From NCBI RefSeq assembly GCF_015841355.1, contig NZ_CP064908.1, positions 2,976,001 to 3,040,000 of the forward strand: a DNA stretch of 64,000 nt. The letters run 5' to 3'. The notes under the pieces are model-generated. The model saw only the letters and a list, made by a program, of their open reading frames with translations. It was not told the origin of the DNA and did no database searches. Position numbers and translations under genes: made by a program. The stretch is from Synechococcus sp. CBW1107 (GTDB lineage Bacteria > Cyanobacteriota > Cyanobacteriia > PCC-6307 > Cyanobiaceae). This document shows positions 27,287 through 37,200 of this stretch, piece after piece (positions within the stretch are counted from its first letter, which is position 1; every line of letters begins with the position of its first letter).

Positions 27287-28881
27287 CGCCCCTCCGAGTG
27301 GTGTAACTCAGGAGGTCCTGTGACCCTCTCCGGAGGGTGAACAGGAGCAGTCAGGGGATGACTGCTTGGAAGCTGATTGCGCAGCTCCATTGATCCATTA
27401 TGAACCCTGATCGCTGAATTGGCAACTCAGCGATCGATGTGTTCTGTGTAGATCGAGGTAGAAGCTGGTGCGCTTCAGCTGATGGTTGCAGCCGGCTGGG
27501 CGTTCGGATCTGCATCGGTGAGCTCCAAGGGCTCTTCTGGCTCTGGGATCTTGGCCATGGTGGCCTCAGAGAAGAAGCGGCGACGCTCCAGCTGCCATTC
27601 CTCCTGCTGCTCCAGCAGCTGGCTGCCCACCAGGCGCACGATCGCTGGATCATTGGGGAAGATGCCGACCACGTTGGTGCGGCGTTTGATCTCCTTGTTG
27701 AGGCGCTCGAGCGGGTTGGTGCTCCAGACCTTGCGCCAGTGCTCCTGGGGGAAGTGCAGGAAGGCCAGCACGTCGTCCCGGGCGGCTTCCATCACGGGCA
27801 CGGCGCCGGGGAACTGCTTGCGCAGCATCTCGGTGACCCGCTGCCAGTGGGCGCGCACCTGATCTGGAGCCTGGATCACGAACACCGCTTTCATGGCAGC
27901 GGCCACCATGTCCTGGCCGGCCTTGGGCACATGGCTCAGCAGGTTGCGCAGGAAGTGCACCCGGCACCTCTGCCAGCTACTGCCCTGGAACATCCGCTTG
28001 ATCGCTGCCGTCAGGCCCAGGTGGGCATCCGAGATCACCAGGCGGGTGCCGTCGAGGCCACGCTCCTTGAGTGAGCCCAGGAACTGACGCCAGAAGCCCT
28101 CCGCCTCGCTGTCGCCCACGGCAATGCCGAGAACTTCGCGGTAGCCGAGGGCATTGATGCCGATCGCCACCACCACCGCCCGCGACACCACCTGCATATT
28201 TCGGCCCAGGCGGCCGTGGAGGTAGGTGGCGTCGAGGTAGACGTAGGGAAAGCGGGCATGGTCAAGCGGCCGGCCCAGAAAGGCTTTCACCTGCTCATCG
28301 AGCCCCTGGCAGATGCGGCTCACCTCCGATTTGGAGATGCCGCTGGCCCCGCCCAGCGCCTCCACCAGGGCGTCGACCTTGCGGGTGGAGATCCCGCCGG
28401 TGTAGGCCTCCATCACCACGGCGTAGAGCGCCTTGTCCACCCGGCGGCGTGGCTCCAGCCAGCTGGGAAAGAAGCTGCCCTGCCGCAACCTGGGAATGGC
28501 CAGGCTGAGGTCGCCCACCTGGGTGGTGAGCAGCCGCTCCCGGTAGCCGTTGCGATGGGTGGAGCGCTGATCGGGGCAGCGCTCATGGAGTTGAGCGCCC
28601 GTGAGGGCAGAAACCTCGGCTTCCAGCAGGTCCTGGAAACCCCGGCGCACGATCTCTGGGATCAGGGCGCCAGCGGTGGTGCCCTCCATGAGCTGGCTCA
28701 GCTCGGAGGCGCCACTATGGGTGAGGGTCATGGTCTGTGTTCGGTTTGGTGGTAGTTCTCCGAACAGGGTCACAGACCGGCCCACCCATTGCCACAGCTG
28801 AAATCTGAGGGAGGTGAGCCGTCAGCCCCGGCTACGCCGGGGCTGATCCTCCTGAGTTACACCACTTGCTGGGACGCCGCT
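27282..28881 (-). mobile_element. IS256-family element copy E, intact, inside copy D
   Basis: A complete 1600-bp copy with both tips. The bordering octamers GCGCGCCC and CTTCTCTG differ, so no target duplication exists. An adjacent 274-bp deletion of copy D explains this. Confidence 0.95.
27475..28785 (-). CDS. IS256-family transposase (copy E)
   Basis: Full-length and identical in translation to the other intact copies, with the complete DDE triad. It is read towards copy D's truncated transposase, so the two could produce complementary transcripts. Confidence 0.95.
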   Translation of the reverse strand: MGRSVTLFGELPPNRTQTMTLTHSGASELSQLMEGTTAGALIPEIVRRGFQDLLEAEVSALTGAQLHERCPDQRSTHRNGYRERLLTTQVGDLSLAIPRLRQGSFFPSWLEPRRRVDKALYAVVMEAYTGGISTRKVDALVEALGGASGISKSEVSRICQGLDEQVKAFLGRPLDHARFPYVYLDATYLHGRLGRNMQVVSRAVVVAIGINALGYREVLGIAVGDSEAEGFWRQFLGSLKERGLDGTRLVISDAHLGLTAAIKRMFQGSSWQRCRVHFLRNLLSHVPKAGQDMVAAAMKAVFVIQAPDQVRAHWQRVTEMLRKQFPGAVPVMEAARDDVLAFLHFPQEHWRKVWSTNPLERLNKEIKRRTNVVGIFPNDPAIVRLVGSQLLEQQEEWQLERRRFFSEATMAKIPEPEEPLELTDADPNAQPAATIS

Positions 28882-29174
28882 CTTCTCTGAGGCCACCATG
28901 GCCAAGATCCCAGAGCCAGAAGAGCCCTTGGAGCTCACCGATGCAGATCCGAACGCCCAGCCGGCTGCAACCATCAGCTGAAGCGCACCAGCTTCTACCT
29001 CGATCTACACAGAACACATCGATCGCTGAGTTGCCAATTCAGCGATCAGGGTTCATAATGGATCAATGGAGCTGCGCAATCAGCTTCCAAGCAGTCATCC
29101 CCTGACTGCTCCTGTTCACCCTCCGGAGAGGGTCACAGGACCTCCTGAGTTACACCACTCGGAGGGGCGCTACC

Positions 29175-29425
29175 CCGAGATCAGGGCCACTCAGGCCGGC
29201 CGCCTGGATCACAGCGGCCAGCTTGTCGAGAGCGCTCCACTGCTCTGGCGGCTTGGTGGTGGCTGGCACGAGCTGACCCTGCTTCTGCCACTGGCTGCGC
29301 CAGTTGTAGAGGGTCTGGGTCGTGATCCCGGTAGAGCGGGCGATCTCGGCCACGCTCTCCCGGTTTGGCGGGCTCATGCGCTGGCGGACTTGGTCCCGCA
29401 CAGCGGTGTCATAGGTCGGTTTCAT
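29175..29425 (-). pseudogene. IS3-a orfA fragment (left-arm copy)
   Basis: The first 84 codons of the IS3-a orfA (MKPTYDTAVRDQVRQRMSPP onward, a helix-turn-helix region) remain; IS256-D cuts it at 29175. The IS3-a fragment itself spans 29175-29490. The complete gene is at 52641-53150. Confidence 0.85.
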
Positions 29426-29490
29426 GGTCGTCGGTTTGGCCCCCTGGTGGATGGGTCAGACCGAGCGGACAACTTTCCTGACGCAGGGGG

Positions 29491-29767
29491 ACCACGGTGA
29501 ACTTGTCGGCAGCGCTCCAGCCTTCTGGTTCCCTCTCGGATGCCGGCACCACTTCCCCCTGCAACCGCCAGGCCTTCCTCCATTTGTAGAGAGTGATCAC
29601 GTGGATGCCCATCTCTTCTGAAATCCGGGCCACGCTCTGCCTCTGGGGCGGGCTCATCCGCCTTCTCACATCAGCCTTGACGGCCTCGCTGTAACGACGC
29701 ATTGGTCATGTCCTCAAGCCCCCGGATGTACGAATGAAAGGGGGGACATCTTTCCTGAACCCGGGGG
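29491..29767 (-). pseudogene. IS3-b end with orfA fragment (left-arm copy)
   Basis: This is the duplicate of 52299-52575: the left tip of IS3-b and the first 70 codons of its orfA (start at 29702). The remaining part of IS3-b is absent in this arm because the duplication ends inside IS3-a. Confidence 0.8.
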
Positions 29768-30147
29768 TGCCGGCGCAACAAATTAGAATTCAACAAGATG
29801 CACGAGACGAAGTAAAGTATTAAACTGAATGTTAAAGACTTAACGTCGATAGTACTTACAAGCATCTAGCCTCATGTAATGCACTAGGCAAAAAGAATGG
29901 ACCGCGTATATCACTCGACATCCCAAAATAGCCTGCATTTTTTACCGGCAAGGCTTGGAATTCAGAGGCTGTCCGCTTAGCAAAGAATCGCTTAGCATCA
30001 CAAAACTTTAAATTAGACACACATCAACACATAACAGGGGGCATAGCTATAGATGTAACGCAATCTACACGTAGCGGCATGCAGGTCTAAGCATAATTTA
30101 CAGTATGAACGATTCGTAAATAAAAATGGAATTTGCTTGTGAAACAA
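29768..30147. other. AT-rich intergenic region
   Basis: 380 bp with no plausible coding frame, duplicated at 51919-52298. It lies after the stop of the 354-aa hypothetical gene and ends at the IS3-b tip. It contains short direct AT-rich runs but no clear hairpin terminator. Confidence 0.4.
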
Positions 30148-31212
30148 TTATGAAATTTGAACGTCATCTAAGAAATAAATAACTGAACGATCAACCCGAG
30201 ACGAATAAAAAAGCGTTTGGGAATAATCTAGATGATGCACAAGCATCGGCACAAGATCATGGTCACGATGCACGACTTTGTCAACTAATACAAATGTAGA
30301 GCCAAATTCAGATGAACAATACATAGAAGTTGTTGTATAATCTAGGCTGAATACACAAAGCCTGTTAGACTGAGAAAATTTGGAAGACAAGTCACAATGC
30401 TGTGAAGAAGCTAAGACCAAGCCTAATGATGGGTGAACTATGACTGATGCAGAAGGTGCAAATGACAATGAATTATCAATGGAGAAGAGAGAACGTCCAA
30501 GAACAAGAGTAGGCTTAGCCGAGCCCTTACAGGCAAATAGTCTAGATTCAACCCCACAACTCAAAGTTCTGATAGAAGAATCATTGGCAACAAGTGCAAC
30601 CGTATGATCACTGAACTCAATAGCATCAACAGGTGACAGGTACGGATAGTGAGATTGAAAAACAGAGATAGCATTGACTATTGCCGAACTGCAATTATAA
30701 CAGGATGATAATGGCGATGCAAGATTCCTTATAGATAGTACATCACGATAACTATGAAACGGAACACAAACTGAGGACAAGAAAGACTCGTTGAAGGCAT
30801 TATCATTAAGCAAAGGAGAACTATTCAAAGTAGACGCACCTAGCAAGTTAGCACGAGGTTTACAGAGTTTAAGTAATTGATTCCAATGACTAGAATTGCA
30901 ATTAATCTTAGCGCTAGTCACTTTGATACCCACAGAAGGGTCAAAATGTAAAACATACAAGAAAGGTTGAGTACTTTCAGGCTCGTCAGTTATAAAGAAT
31001 AGCTCACCATTGAGCGATGAACCAAGATAAACAAAGTAGTACGGAAGCACAAAGCGTGCATCAGAAAAAGATGATGTACAATAGACAAGAGTGCGAGAAG
31101 AAGTCGTAGTAAGAAGAACCCACAGTCCGGCAGAATTGATTGACTGATGGACAGCCAATATTTGCTGAGTCTCGCTGGCCCCTCCAGGGAGGGGAATAGA
31201 AAGCAAATTCAT
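30148..31212 (-). CDS. Hypothetical protein, 354 aa (left-arm copy)
   Basis: Identical in translation to the copy at 50854-51918, described there. It lies four bases beyond the sulfotransferase stop and is the last gene of the four-gene run. In this arm the first gene of that run is broken by IS256-F, which may reduce transcription of this gene unless the element supplies a promoter. Confidence 0.6.
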   Translation of the reverse strand: MNLLSIPLPGGASETQQILAVHQSINSAGLWVLLTTTSSRTLVYCTSSFSDARFVLPYYFVYLGSSLNGELFFITDEPESTQPFLYVLHFDPSVGIKVTSAKINCNSSHWNQLLKLCKPRANLLGASTLNSSPLLNDNAFNESFLSSVCVPFHSYRDVLSIRNLASPLSSCYNCSSAIVNAISVFQSHYPYLSPVDAIEFSDHTVALVANDSSIRTLSCGVESRLFACKGSAKPTLVLGRSLFSIDNSLSFAPSASVIVHPSLGLVLASSQHCDLSSKFSQSNRLCVFSLDYTTTSMYCSSEFGSTFVLVDKVVHRDHDLVPMLVHHLDYSQTLFYSSRVDRSVIYFLDDVQIS

Positions 31213-31216
31213 TCGT

Positions 31217-32200
31217 TCAAGCGTAGCCAAGTTGTGCTTCGATATCTAAGACTAGTTCAAGTATTGACTGATTCCAATCTTGTAAACGCGAAATAGCTTC
31301 CTCGCTACTAGACCTCTCCACGTAGTAGCGAGTAAAGTTTGAGCGATCATTTGAATTTAGGTAAGTCCTGACTTGTTCGAATGAATATTCCTTCCTGCGC
31401 ATCGGTCTAAATTCAGGATTAGTAATAAACTTTGGATCATTACCACATGGAGCCATACGGGGTCCAAAGAAGGCATACGGAGAATTCTCTGGATGGAGCA
31501 TTTCATCGATGCTTCGCTTGTCAGTCGACACTCCTAACCACTCGCAGATTTGAGGAAGTACTGAATGTGGCTCAGTTAGGATAGACTCACCCTTGACTGT
31601 AAGAAAATTGGACGGAGGTATAATCGAACGAAACTTCAATATGCTCTTATGAGTAGCATACCACATTAAAGCATAGTTATCTTTAACAAGTGGATGTCGG
31701 AGACTCTTACGCTCACCTTGATTTGAATCACGATGTTCAAAAAACTCCTTAAGTGACTTAGAAGAGCCTACGACACTCCGAGTAAGATGGATGAATTTGG
31801 CTTTGGGATAAAATTTGAAAAGTCTTATCATTCGATCAATTGATCGAGTATTTCCAGGCGATTTCTCAATACATAGCTTGGGTTCATGAGCCGCACACAA
31901 ATAATCAAACAATTCCTTAGTAGATAGAGATCTATGATTGGCAAGCCACATCCATGCACGACTGCAGGAAGCACTATTCTGAACCTGTTCATGAATCTGT
32001 GCAATTGCTCGTAGCAGTCCACTAGGAGCAAAACGAGATTGAGTAATATTAGATTTACTTGAAAGAACATGCTCTATATCATCGCGCCATAACAGATGCA
32101 ACTCCGGAAAGCAATAAAGCTGGGGATGCTGTCCAATTATAGACGAAACAACTGAAGAAAAGGAACGAGGGGGACTCAATAAGAAGATAGGCTCACTCAT
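31217..32200 (-). CDS. Sulfotransferase family protein (left-arm copy)
   Basis: Same protein as 49866-50849, which carries the full description. Start overlaps the end of the preceding gene by eight bases. All PAPS-binding motifs are present in this copy. Confidence 0.78.
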   Translation of the reverse strand: MSEPIFLLSPPRSFSSVVSSIIGQHPQLYCFPELHLLWRDDIEHVLSSKSNITQSRFAPSGLLRAIAQIHEQVQNSASCSRAWMWLANHRSLSTKELFDYLCAAHEPKLCIEKSPGNTRSIDRMIRLFKFYPKAKFIHLTRSVVGSSKSLKEFFEHRDSNQGERKSLRHPLVKDNYALMWYATHKSILKFRSIIPPSNFLTVKGESILTEPHSVLPQICEWLGVSTDKRSIDEMLHPENSPYAFFGPRMAPCGNDPKFITNPEFRPMRRKEYSFEQVRTYLNSNDRSNFTRYYVERSSSEEAISRLQDWNQSILELVLDIEAQLGYA

Positions 32201-32717
32201 GAGATTGAATATTAAAAAGGTTTCTCTTAAGAACGTTGTAACGATGCTGCATTCGGTCCTTCAGATTCTGAAGATCATTAATGAGTTCAGTAGAAAGAAT
32301 CAAATCAGATGACTCATCATTATGAAAAGAAGGATCAATTGGGTCAAATAAGAATTTAAATAACGCTACATGAGCATTTTCAGACTCCATCTCACTGAAG
32401 GGCTCCGCTACAAGCTCAGAACTTGATGGCTGAGGATCAAGCTGATGTTCAGCATCTTCGTCATCCGAAACATCAACGTAAGATTGATCGGCATCTTTTC
32501 GGGAAACTGAAACAATCTGAGTCAGTGTATTGTATTCTATACTGTTTTCTCGACCAGCAACAGTGCTGTCAAGATTAGCTCGCTCCATCAATACCTCAAG
32601 ACAAGAGTCGAAGGAATTAGCGGTCTGGTACTGCGTAGTTTCACTTTTATGAGCTTCATGAGATGAGTCGTCAACTGTTTTAGTTGTTAGAAAATTAAAA
32701 AGCGAGGAATTCTTCAT
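32193..32717 (-). CDS. Acidic hypothetical protein, 174 aa (left-arm copy)
   Basis: Same protein as 49349-49873. It is intact and lies 12 bases after the stop of the hydrolase gene that IS256-F disrupts. Confidence 0.55.
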   Translation of the reverse strand: MKNSSLFNFLTTKTVDDSSHEAHKSETTQYQTANSFDSCLEVLMERANLDSTVAGRENSIEYNTLTQIVSVSRKDADQSYVDVSDDEDAEHQLDPQPSSSELVAEPFSEMESENAHVALFKFLFDPIDPSFHNDESSDLILSTELINDLQNLKDRMQHRYNVLKRNLFNIQSHE

Positions 32718-33472
32718 TGTTAAGTCGGATTAATTTAACGAACTTAAGAGGGTGCTTGTTAGGGACTCGCTAGATAGCGACTTGTGCTTGGTGATAACGT
32801 TAGATAAATATAACTTGTTGAAGTCATCAAGCTTTTCTGAATCGAACGTCAAGCAATCATGTGACTTTAAGGGAGGCAAGGGCCTTGTGTCAATGACAAC
32901 TTGACTGGATATGACATCTTCTAACTTAGATGACTCCGTGAGCACACTAATATTGCTTAATCCAAGGAGGGTTGAATGGTATAGACACATTCTCGAATGT
33001 CGATCTTCAGCATGGATAAACATCTTAACATGACTTCTGGAAGTTCTTGCCCTGATCCCAGTCCAGGAAGAAGGAACATGCTGGTATGAATCAGCTGGTC
33101 CTGAAATGAGCAGCACGCCGTTGAGACTGTGATCTATAGCCATAACTGCGGCGTGCCCTGCTCCTTGACTATGACCAACAACTAGTGTGTGAGAAAGGAT
33201 CTCATGATCAGAAATTGAATTACCATGACGTTTCCTAACTTGTTCTAGAAAAGATCCCATGACTGAGTCCTCATAGGCAATCGAAAGTCTCGAATCCGAT
33301 ATTGATTGGCTACCATAAATTAACTCTCGACGGACCTGGAGCATACAATCTGAACTATAAAACTCAGAATTTAGTTTGGCGACAGTAGTAGAGACCGGAT
33401 AATCAACAGTGTAAAAGTCACTATTATGTGCCAAACATTGACTCAACCAGACATAATCGGAACTTCGGCGAA

Positions 33473-35072
33473 AGCGGCGTCCCAGCAAGTGGTGTAACTC
33501 AGGAGGATCAGCCCCGGCGTAGCCGGGGCTGACGGCTCACCTCCCTCAGATTTCAGCTGTGGCAATGGGTGGGCCGGTCTGTGACCCTGTTCGGAGAACT
33601 ACCACCAAACCGAACACAGACCATGACCCTCACCCATAGTGGCGCCTCCGAGCTGAGCCAGCTCATGGAGGGCACCACCGCTGGCGCCCTGATCCCAGAG
33701 ATCGTGCGCCGGGGTTTCCAGGACCTGCTGGAAGCCGAGGTTTCTGCCCTCACGGGCGCTCAACTCCATGAGCGCTGCCCCGATCAGCGCTCCACCCATC
33801 GCAACGGCTACCGGGAGCGGCTGCTCACCACCCAGGTGGGCGACCTCAGCCTGGCCATTCCCAGGTTGCGGCAGGGCAGCTTCTTTCCCAGCTGGCTGGA
33901 GCCACGCCGCCGGGTGGACAAGGCGCTCTACGCCGTGGTGATGGAGGCCTACACCGGCGGGATCTCCACCCGCAAGGTCGACGCCCTGGTGGAGGCGCTG
34001 GGCGGGGCCAGCGGCATCTCCAAATCGGAGGTGAGCCGCATCTGCCAGGGGCTCGATGAGCAGGTGAAAGCCTTTCTGGGCCGGCCGCTTGACCATGCCC
34101 GCTTTCCCTACGTCTACCTCGACGCCACCTACCTCCACGGCCGCCTGGGCCGAAATATGCAGGTGGTGTCGCGGGCGGTGGTGGTGGCGATCGGCATCAA
34201 TGCCCTCGGCTACCGCGAAGTTCTCGGCATTGCCGTGGGCGACAGCGAGGCGGAGGGCTTCTGGCGTCAGTTCCTGGGCTCACTCAAGGAGCGTGGCCTC
34301 GACGGCACCCGCCTGGTGATCTCGGATGCCCACCTGGGCCTGACGGCAGCGATCAAGCGGATGTTCCAGGGCAGTAGCTGGCAGAGGTGCCGGGTGCACT
34401 TCCTGCGCAACCTGCTGAGCCATGTGCCCAAGGCCGGCCAGGACATGGTGGCCGCTGCCATGAAAGCGGTGTTCGTGATCCAGGCTCCAGATCAGGTGCG
34501 CGCCCACTGGCAGCGGGTCACCGAGATGCTGCGCAAGCAGTTCCCCGGCGCCGTGCCCGTGATGGAAGCCGCCCGGGACGACGTGCTGGCCTTCCTGCAC
34601 TTCCCCCAGGAGCACTGGCGCAAGGTCTGGAGCACCAACCCGCTCGAGCGCCTCAACAAGGAGATCAAACGCCGCACCAACGTGGTCGGCATCTTCCCCA
34701 ATGATCCAGCGATCGTGCGCCTGGTGGGCAGCCAGCTGCTGGAGCAGCAGGAGGAATGGCAGCTGGAGCGTCGCCGCTTCTTCTCTGAGGCCACCATGGC
34801 CAAGATCCCAGAGCCAGAAGAGCCCTTGGAGCTCACCGATGCAGATCCGAACGCCCAGCCGGCTGCAACCATCAGCTGAAGCGCACCAGCTTCTACCTCG
34901 ATCTACACAGAACACATCGATCGCTGAGTTGCCAATTCAGCGATCAGGGTTCATAATGGATCAATGGAGCTGCGCAATCAGCTTCCAAGCAGTCATCCCC
35001 TGACTGCTCCTGTTCACCCTCCGGAGAGGGTCACAGGACCTCCTGAGTTACACCACTCGGAGGGGCGCTACC
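33473..35072 (+). mobile_element. IS256-family element copy F, intact
   Basis: 1600 bp, 8-bp duplication TCGGCGAA. It is present only in the left arm, so it inserted after the 7.8-kb segment was duplicated. Confidence 0.97.
33569..34879 (+). CDS. IS256-family transposase (copy F)
   Basis: Full length, DDE residues intact and translation identical to copies B, C, E and I. It is read opposite to the hydrolase gene it interrupts. Confidence 0.96.
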   Translation: MGRSVTLFGELPPNRTQTMTLTHSGASELSQLMEGTTAGALIPEIVRRGFQDLLEAEVSALTGAQLHERCPDQRSTHRNGYRERLLTTQVGDLSLAIPRLRQGSFFPSWLEPRRRVDKALYAVVMEAYTGGISTRKVDALVEALGGASGISKSEVSRICQGLDEQVKAFLGRPLDHARFPYVYLDATYLHGRLGRNMQVVSRAVVVAIGINALGYREVLGIAVGDSEAEGFWRQFLGSLKERGLDGTRLVISDAHLGLTAAIKRMFQGSSWQRCRVHFLRNLLSHVPKAGQDMVAAAMKAVFVIQAPDQVRAHWQRVTEMLRKQFPGAVPVMEAARDDVLAFLHFPQEHWRKVWSTNPLERLNKEIKRRTNVVGIFPNDPAIVRLVGSQLLEQQEEWQLERRRFFSEATMAKIPEPEEPLELTDADPNAQPAATIS

Positions 35073-35108
35073 TCGGCGAAAACTGCCGGGCAGAAAAAGA
35101 GTAAACAT

Positions 35109-36133
35109 AGAAACTGTTGATCAAAGATTAAGAATAAACCAGGATTGGTGGGGGCTCACCATTCGTGCTGACAATCAAACAAGTGGAACGGCGAGCTTCG
35201 CACAGACTTTTGGGAATGGAAATCGAGCAGTGGAAACGCCGAGGTGATGACTGGTGCTCAGAGAGCATGGCATGGCTGTGTGTGCCATAGTGCTGCATCA
35301 ATCGACTTCGGAGATGTACCGGGATGAGCACGCTAGGATCATCCAGTGATCAAGGCAGAGTCCAGCCACATTGATCATCCTGAATGACGCTTCTCTTAGG
35401 AATGTTGAAAATTGTTCAGATGAGGTTTCACTTATCAATTTATTGCGTCTGCTATTTGAAGTAATGCTGCACCCAAATTCGACAAGATAGGCCCAGACAA
35501 TAATTGTTGCATCCATATAGTTAGAGACAAATCACAATAGCGTTTAGCTAGGCTGACTTGAGTGGCTTTAAGTCATGCAGTTCAGCCGCCTTGACATACT
35601 ATTCATTATAGTCAAGTAATCTATTCATGATCGACTTGACGTATTTATACTTATGCAGCTAGGATAACCTCCATTCGCAATGACTAGCGCTCAAAGTAAT
35701 GATCACAGCAACCTAGTAATATACTGGGTAAGCGAGAGAGCTAAGGATTTGCTCCAGCCGAACAAGCGAGAAATACCAAAGTCAATCAATGGTGATTTTC
35801 AAACGGAAGTTTTAGTCTTTATTCTCTAAAGTAGAACCACCCCTTCATTCAGGGAGACAAGCATCGTCAAAGATTGATAATATAATGTAGCAATAAAAGG
35901 ATGATGAGACAGTCACGTTAATTTAGCTAGGAACGAACTGCTGGAAAGCAGTTTTCTCAGATTTTACTGGAAAAGTAATCCATGCAAATGAGAACCAATG
36001 AAAATTTCCTAATGATAACGCAAAAAGCTCAGATTCTCAGGCGCTATTTATGTCACCAATCCTCGACAAACATCTAGAGTTGACTACCACTGGTTGACGG
36101 TGCTAGGATTTTTTGGCTTAGAGATGCTCGACA
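35109..36133. promoter_or_regulatory. Long divergent intergenic region of the accessory cluster
   Basis: 1025 AT-rich bases between the divergent hydrolase and TPR genes, duplicated at 47541-48565. No credible gene is present; frames of 67-72 codons lack family character. The stretch 35591-35615 is an imperfect palindrome with TTGACATACTAT on one side and TATAGTCAA on the other, and TTGAC recurs at 35635 and 36094. TTGACG at 36094, with CTTAGA 17 bases later, is a possible promoter 11 to 40 bases before the TPR gene. This region probably holds both promoters and a regulator site. Confidence 0.4.
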
Positions 36134-37165
36134 ATGGCTGTGGTGCTTCCAGGTCACTTGAAATCAACCTTCAAGCAGGTGCGGTCCCTGATCGTTAAAG
36201 AGAAAAATTTTCCTGAGGCAAGAAGGATCTTGGCTGGAGTTCCTGATGGGGAACTCTATGCTCCATATCACGTAGCCATGGCTGCAATTGCTCGATCAGA
36301 AAGTGATGCTGCAGTTGCAATGGCTCACCTTGAAAAAGCACTTTCATTAACACCTGAAGACATTAGGTTGCTTTCTCGTATTGGTAAGCTGAGGCTTCAA
36401 GAAGGTAATAAACTTTTAGCACAAGAGTACGCAAACAGGGCTCTTCTACAGAAGCCGACCAAGAAGTCGGATGTAACTGCACTAGCATCATTCTTGCAAC
36501 AGCTCGGAGATGCTGATAACGCAGCTAAAATTCTACGTGAAGCAGTTCTTCAAAATCCTAACGACACAAAGCTACGCAGGATGCTTGCTATTGCTCAACT
36601 TCAGCTAGGACAGCTGGATGAATGCGAACGCAATCTTAATAACTGCTTGAGACTTGATCCGAAAAATCATTATTCACAAATTCTCCTTGGTGAAATTCTA
36701 ATCGCACAGGGTAATAAAGTGCGTGGTTTGGCAGTTCTTCGTTCAGCAGACAATGATGAATGTCCTTCAAAACTCAAAGAGCGCCTATCGATTGATGCGG
36801 CTGAATGCTATATAGATCTTGGTGAATACAGTGCTGCCAAGGATGAACTTACCCGAGTGCAAAGCAGCAACAGTCCTCGCTTTAACTATTGCTGGGGTAA
36901 GATTCAATATCAAGATAAAGATTATGAATTTGCATTGTCCAGCTTGATGGCTGCATCAAAGTCCATTGGACCGGATGGAGACTCGACCAATGCTCCAATT
37001 GTAGATCCTTCAAGCCTTACTAAAGAGGATCAGCAGAGTCGCTGTGAGCAGCTGATTCACGATTTGGCAGGAAAACTGGAAAAGTTGAAAACTACTGGAT
37101 ATGGATCATCTCAAAGCGGAGTGAATCAAAGTACTATGTTTGATGATAATGATGATGAATTCTAA
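36134..37165 (+). CDS. TPR-repeat protein (left-arm copy)
   Basis: This 343-aa protein is built almost wholly of tetratricopeptide-like helix pairs from about residue 20 to 290; AVAMAHLEKALSLTPEDIRL, AKILREAVLQNPNDTKL and DECERNLNNCLRLDPKNHY each end in the usual P-x-D/N. Such solenoids hold protein complexes together. The tail is polar and ends in DDNDDEF. No signal or membrane segment was seen, so it should be cytosolic. It begins the rightward operon and is followed after 35 bases by the HlyD-fusion gene, so it may be an adaptor of that exporter or of the sulfotransferases. The duplicate at 46509-47540 translates identically. Confidence 0.75.
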   Translation: MAVVLPGHLKSTFKQVRSLIVKEKNFPEARRILAGVPDGELYAPYHVAMAAIARSESDAAVAMAHLEKALSLTPEDIRLLSRIGKLRLQEGNKLLAQEYANRALLQKPTKKSDVTALASFLQQLGDADNAAKILREAVLQNPNDTKLRRMLAIAQLQLGQLDECERNLNNCLRLDPKNHYSQILLGEILIAQGNKVRGLAVLRSADNDECPSKLKERLSIDAAECYIDLGEYSAAKDELTRVQSSNSPRFNYCWGKIQYQDKDYEFALSSLMAASKSIGPDGDSTNAPIVDPSSLTKEDQQSRCEQLIHDLAGKLEKLKTTGYGSSQSGVNQSTMFDDNDDEF

Positions 37166-37200
37166 AGTATTTTGTACGCCCTAACCTTTCGTTTATTCCC

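Larger units (their letters stand above)
26249..29174 (+). mobile_element. IS256-family copy D, rearranged and split by copy E
   Basis: The left part 26249-27281 matches element positions 1-1033 and the right part 28882-29174 matches 1308-1600. The 274 bp between are missing, replaced by copy E in opposite orientation. The flanks differ (TTGCAGAA left, CCGAGATC right), so there is no target duplication; the copy is a product of recombination or deletion, not a simple insertion. Its right tip is the left boundary of the inverted duplication. Confidence 0.9.
32730..35108 (-). pseudogene. Alpha/beta hydrolase-like gene, split by IS256-F (left-arm copy)
   Basis: The start codon is at 35106-35108 and the first 12 codons end at the insertion; the rest is 33464 down to 32730. 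The target duplication is TCGGCGAA at 33465-33472 and 35073-35080. The intact version is at 48566-49336. Since only 12 residues are separated, a new start inside the element (a frame from 33488 is open) could still give a nearly full protein including the GHSQG motif, but this is speculation. Confidence 0.85.
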
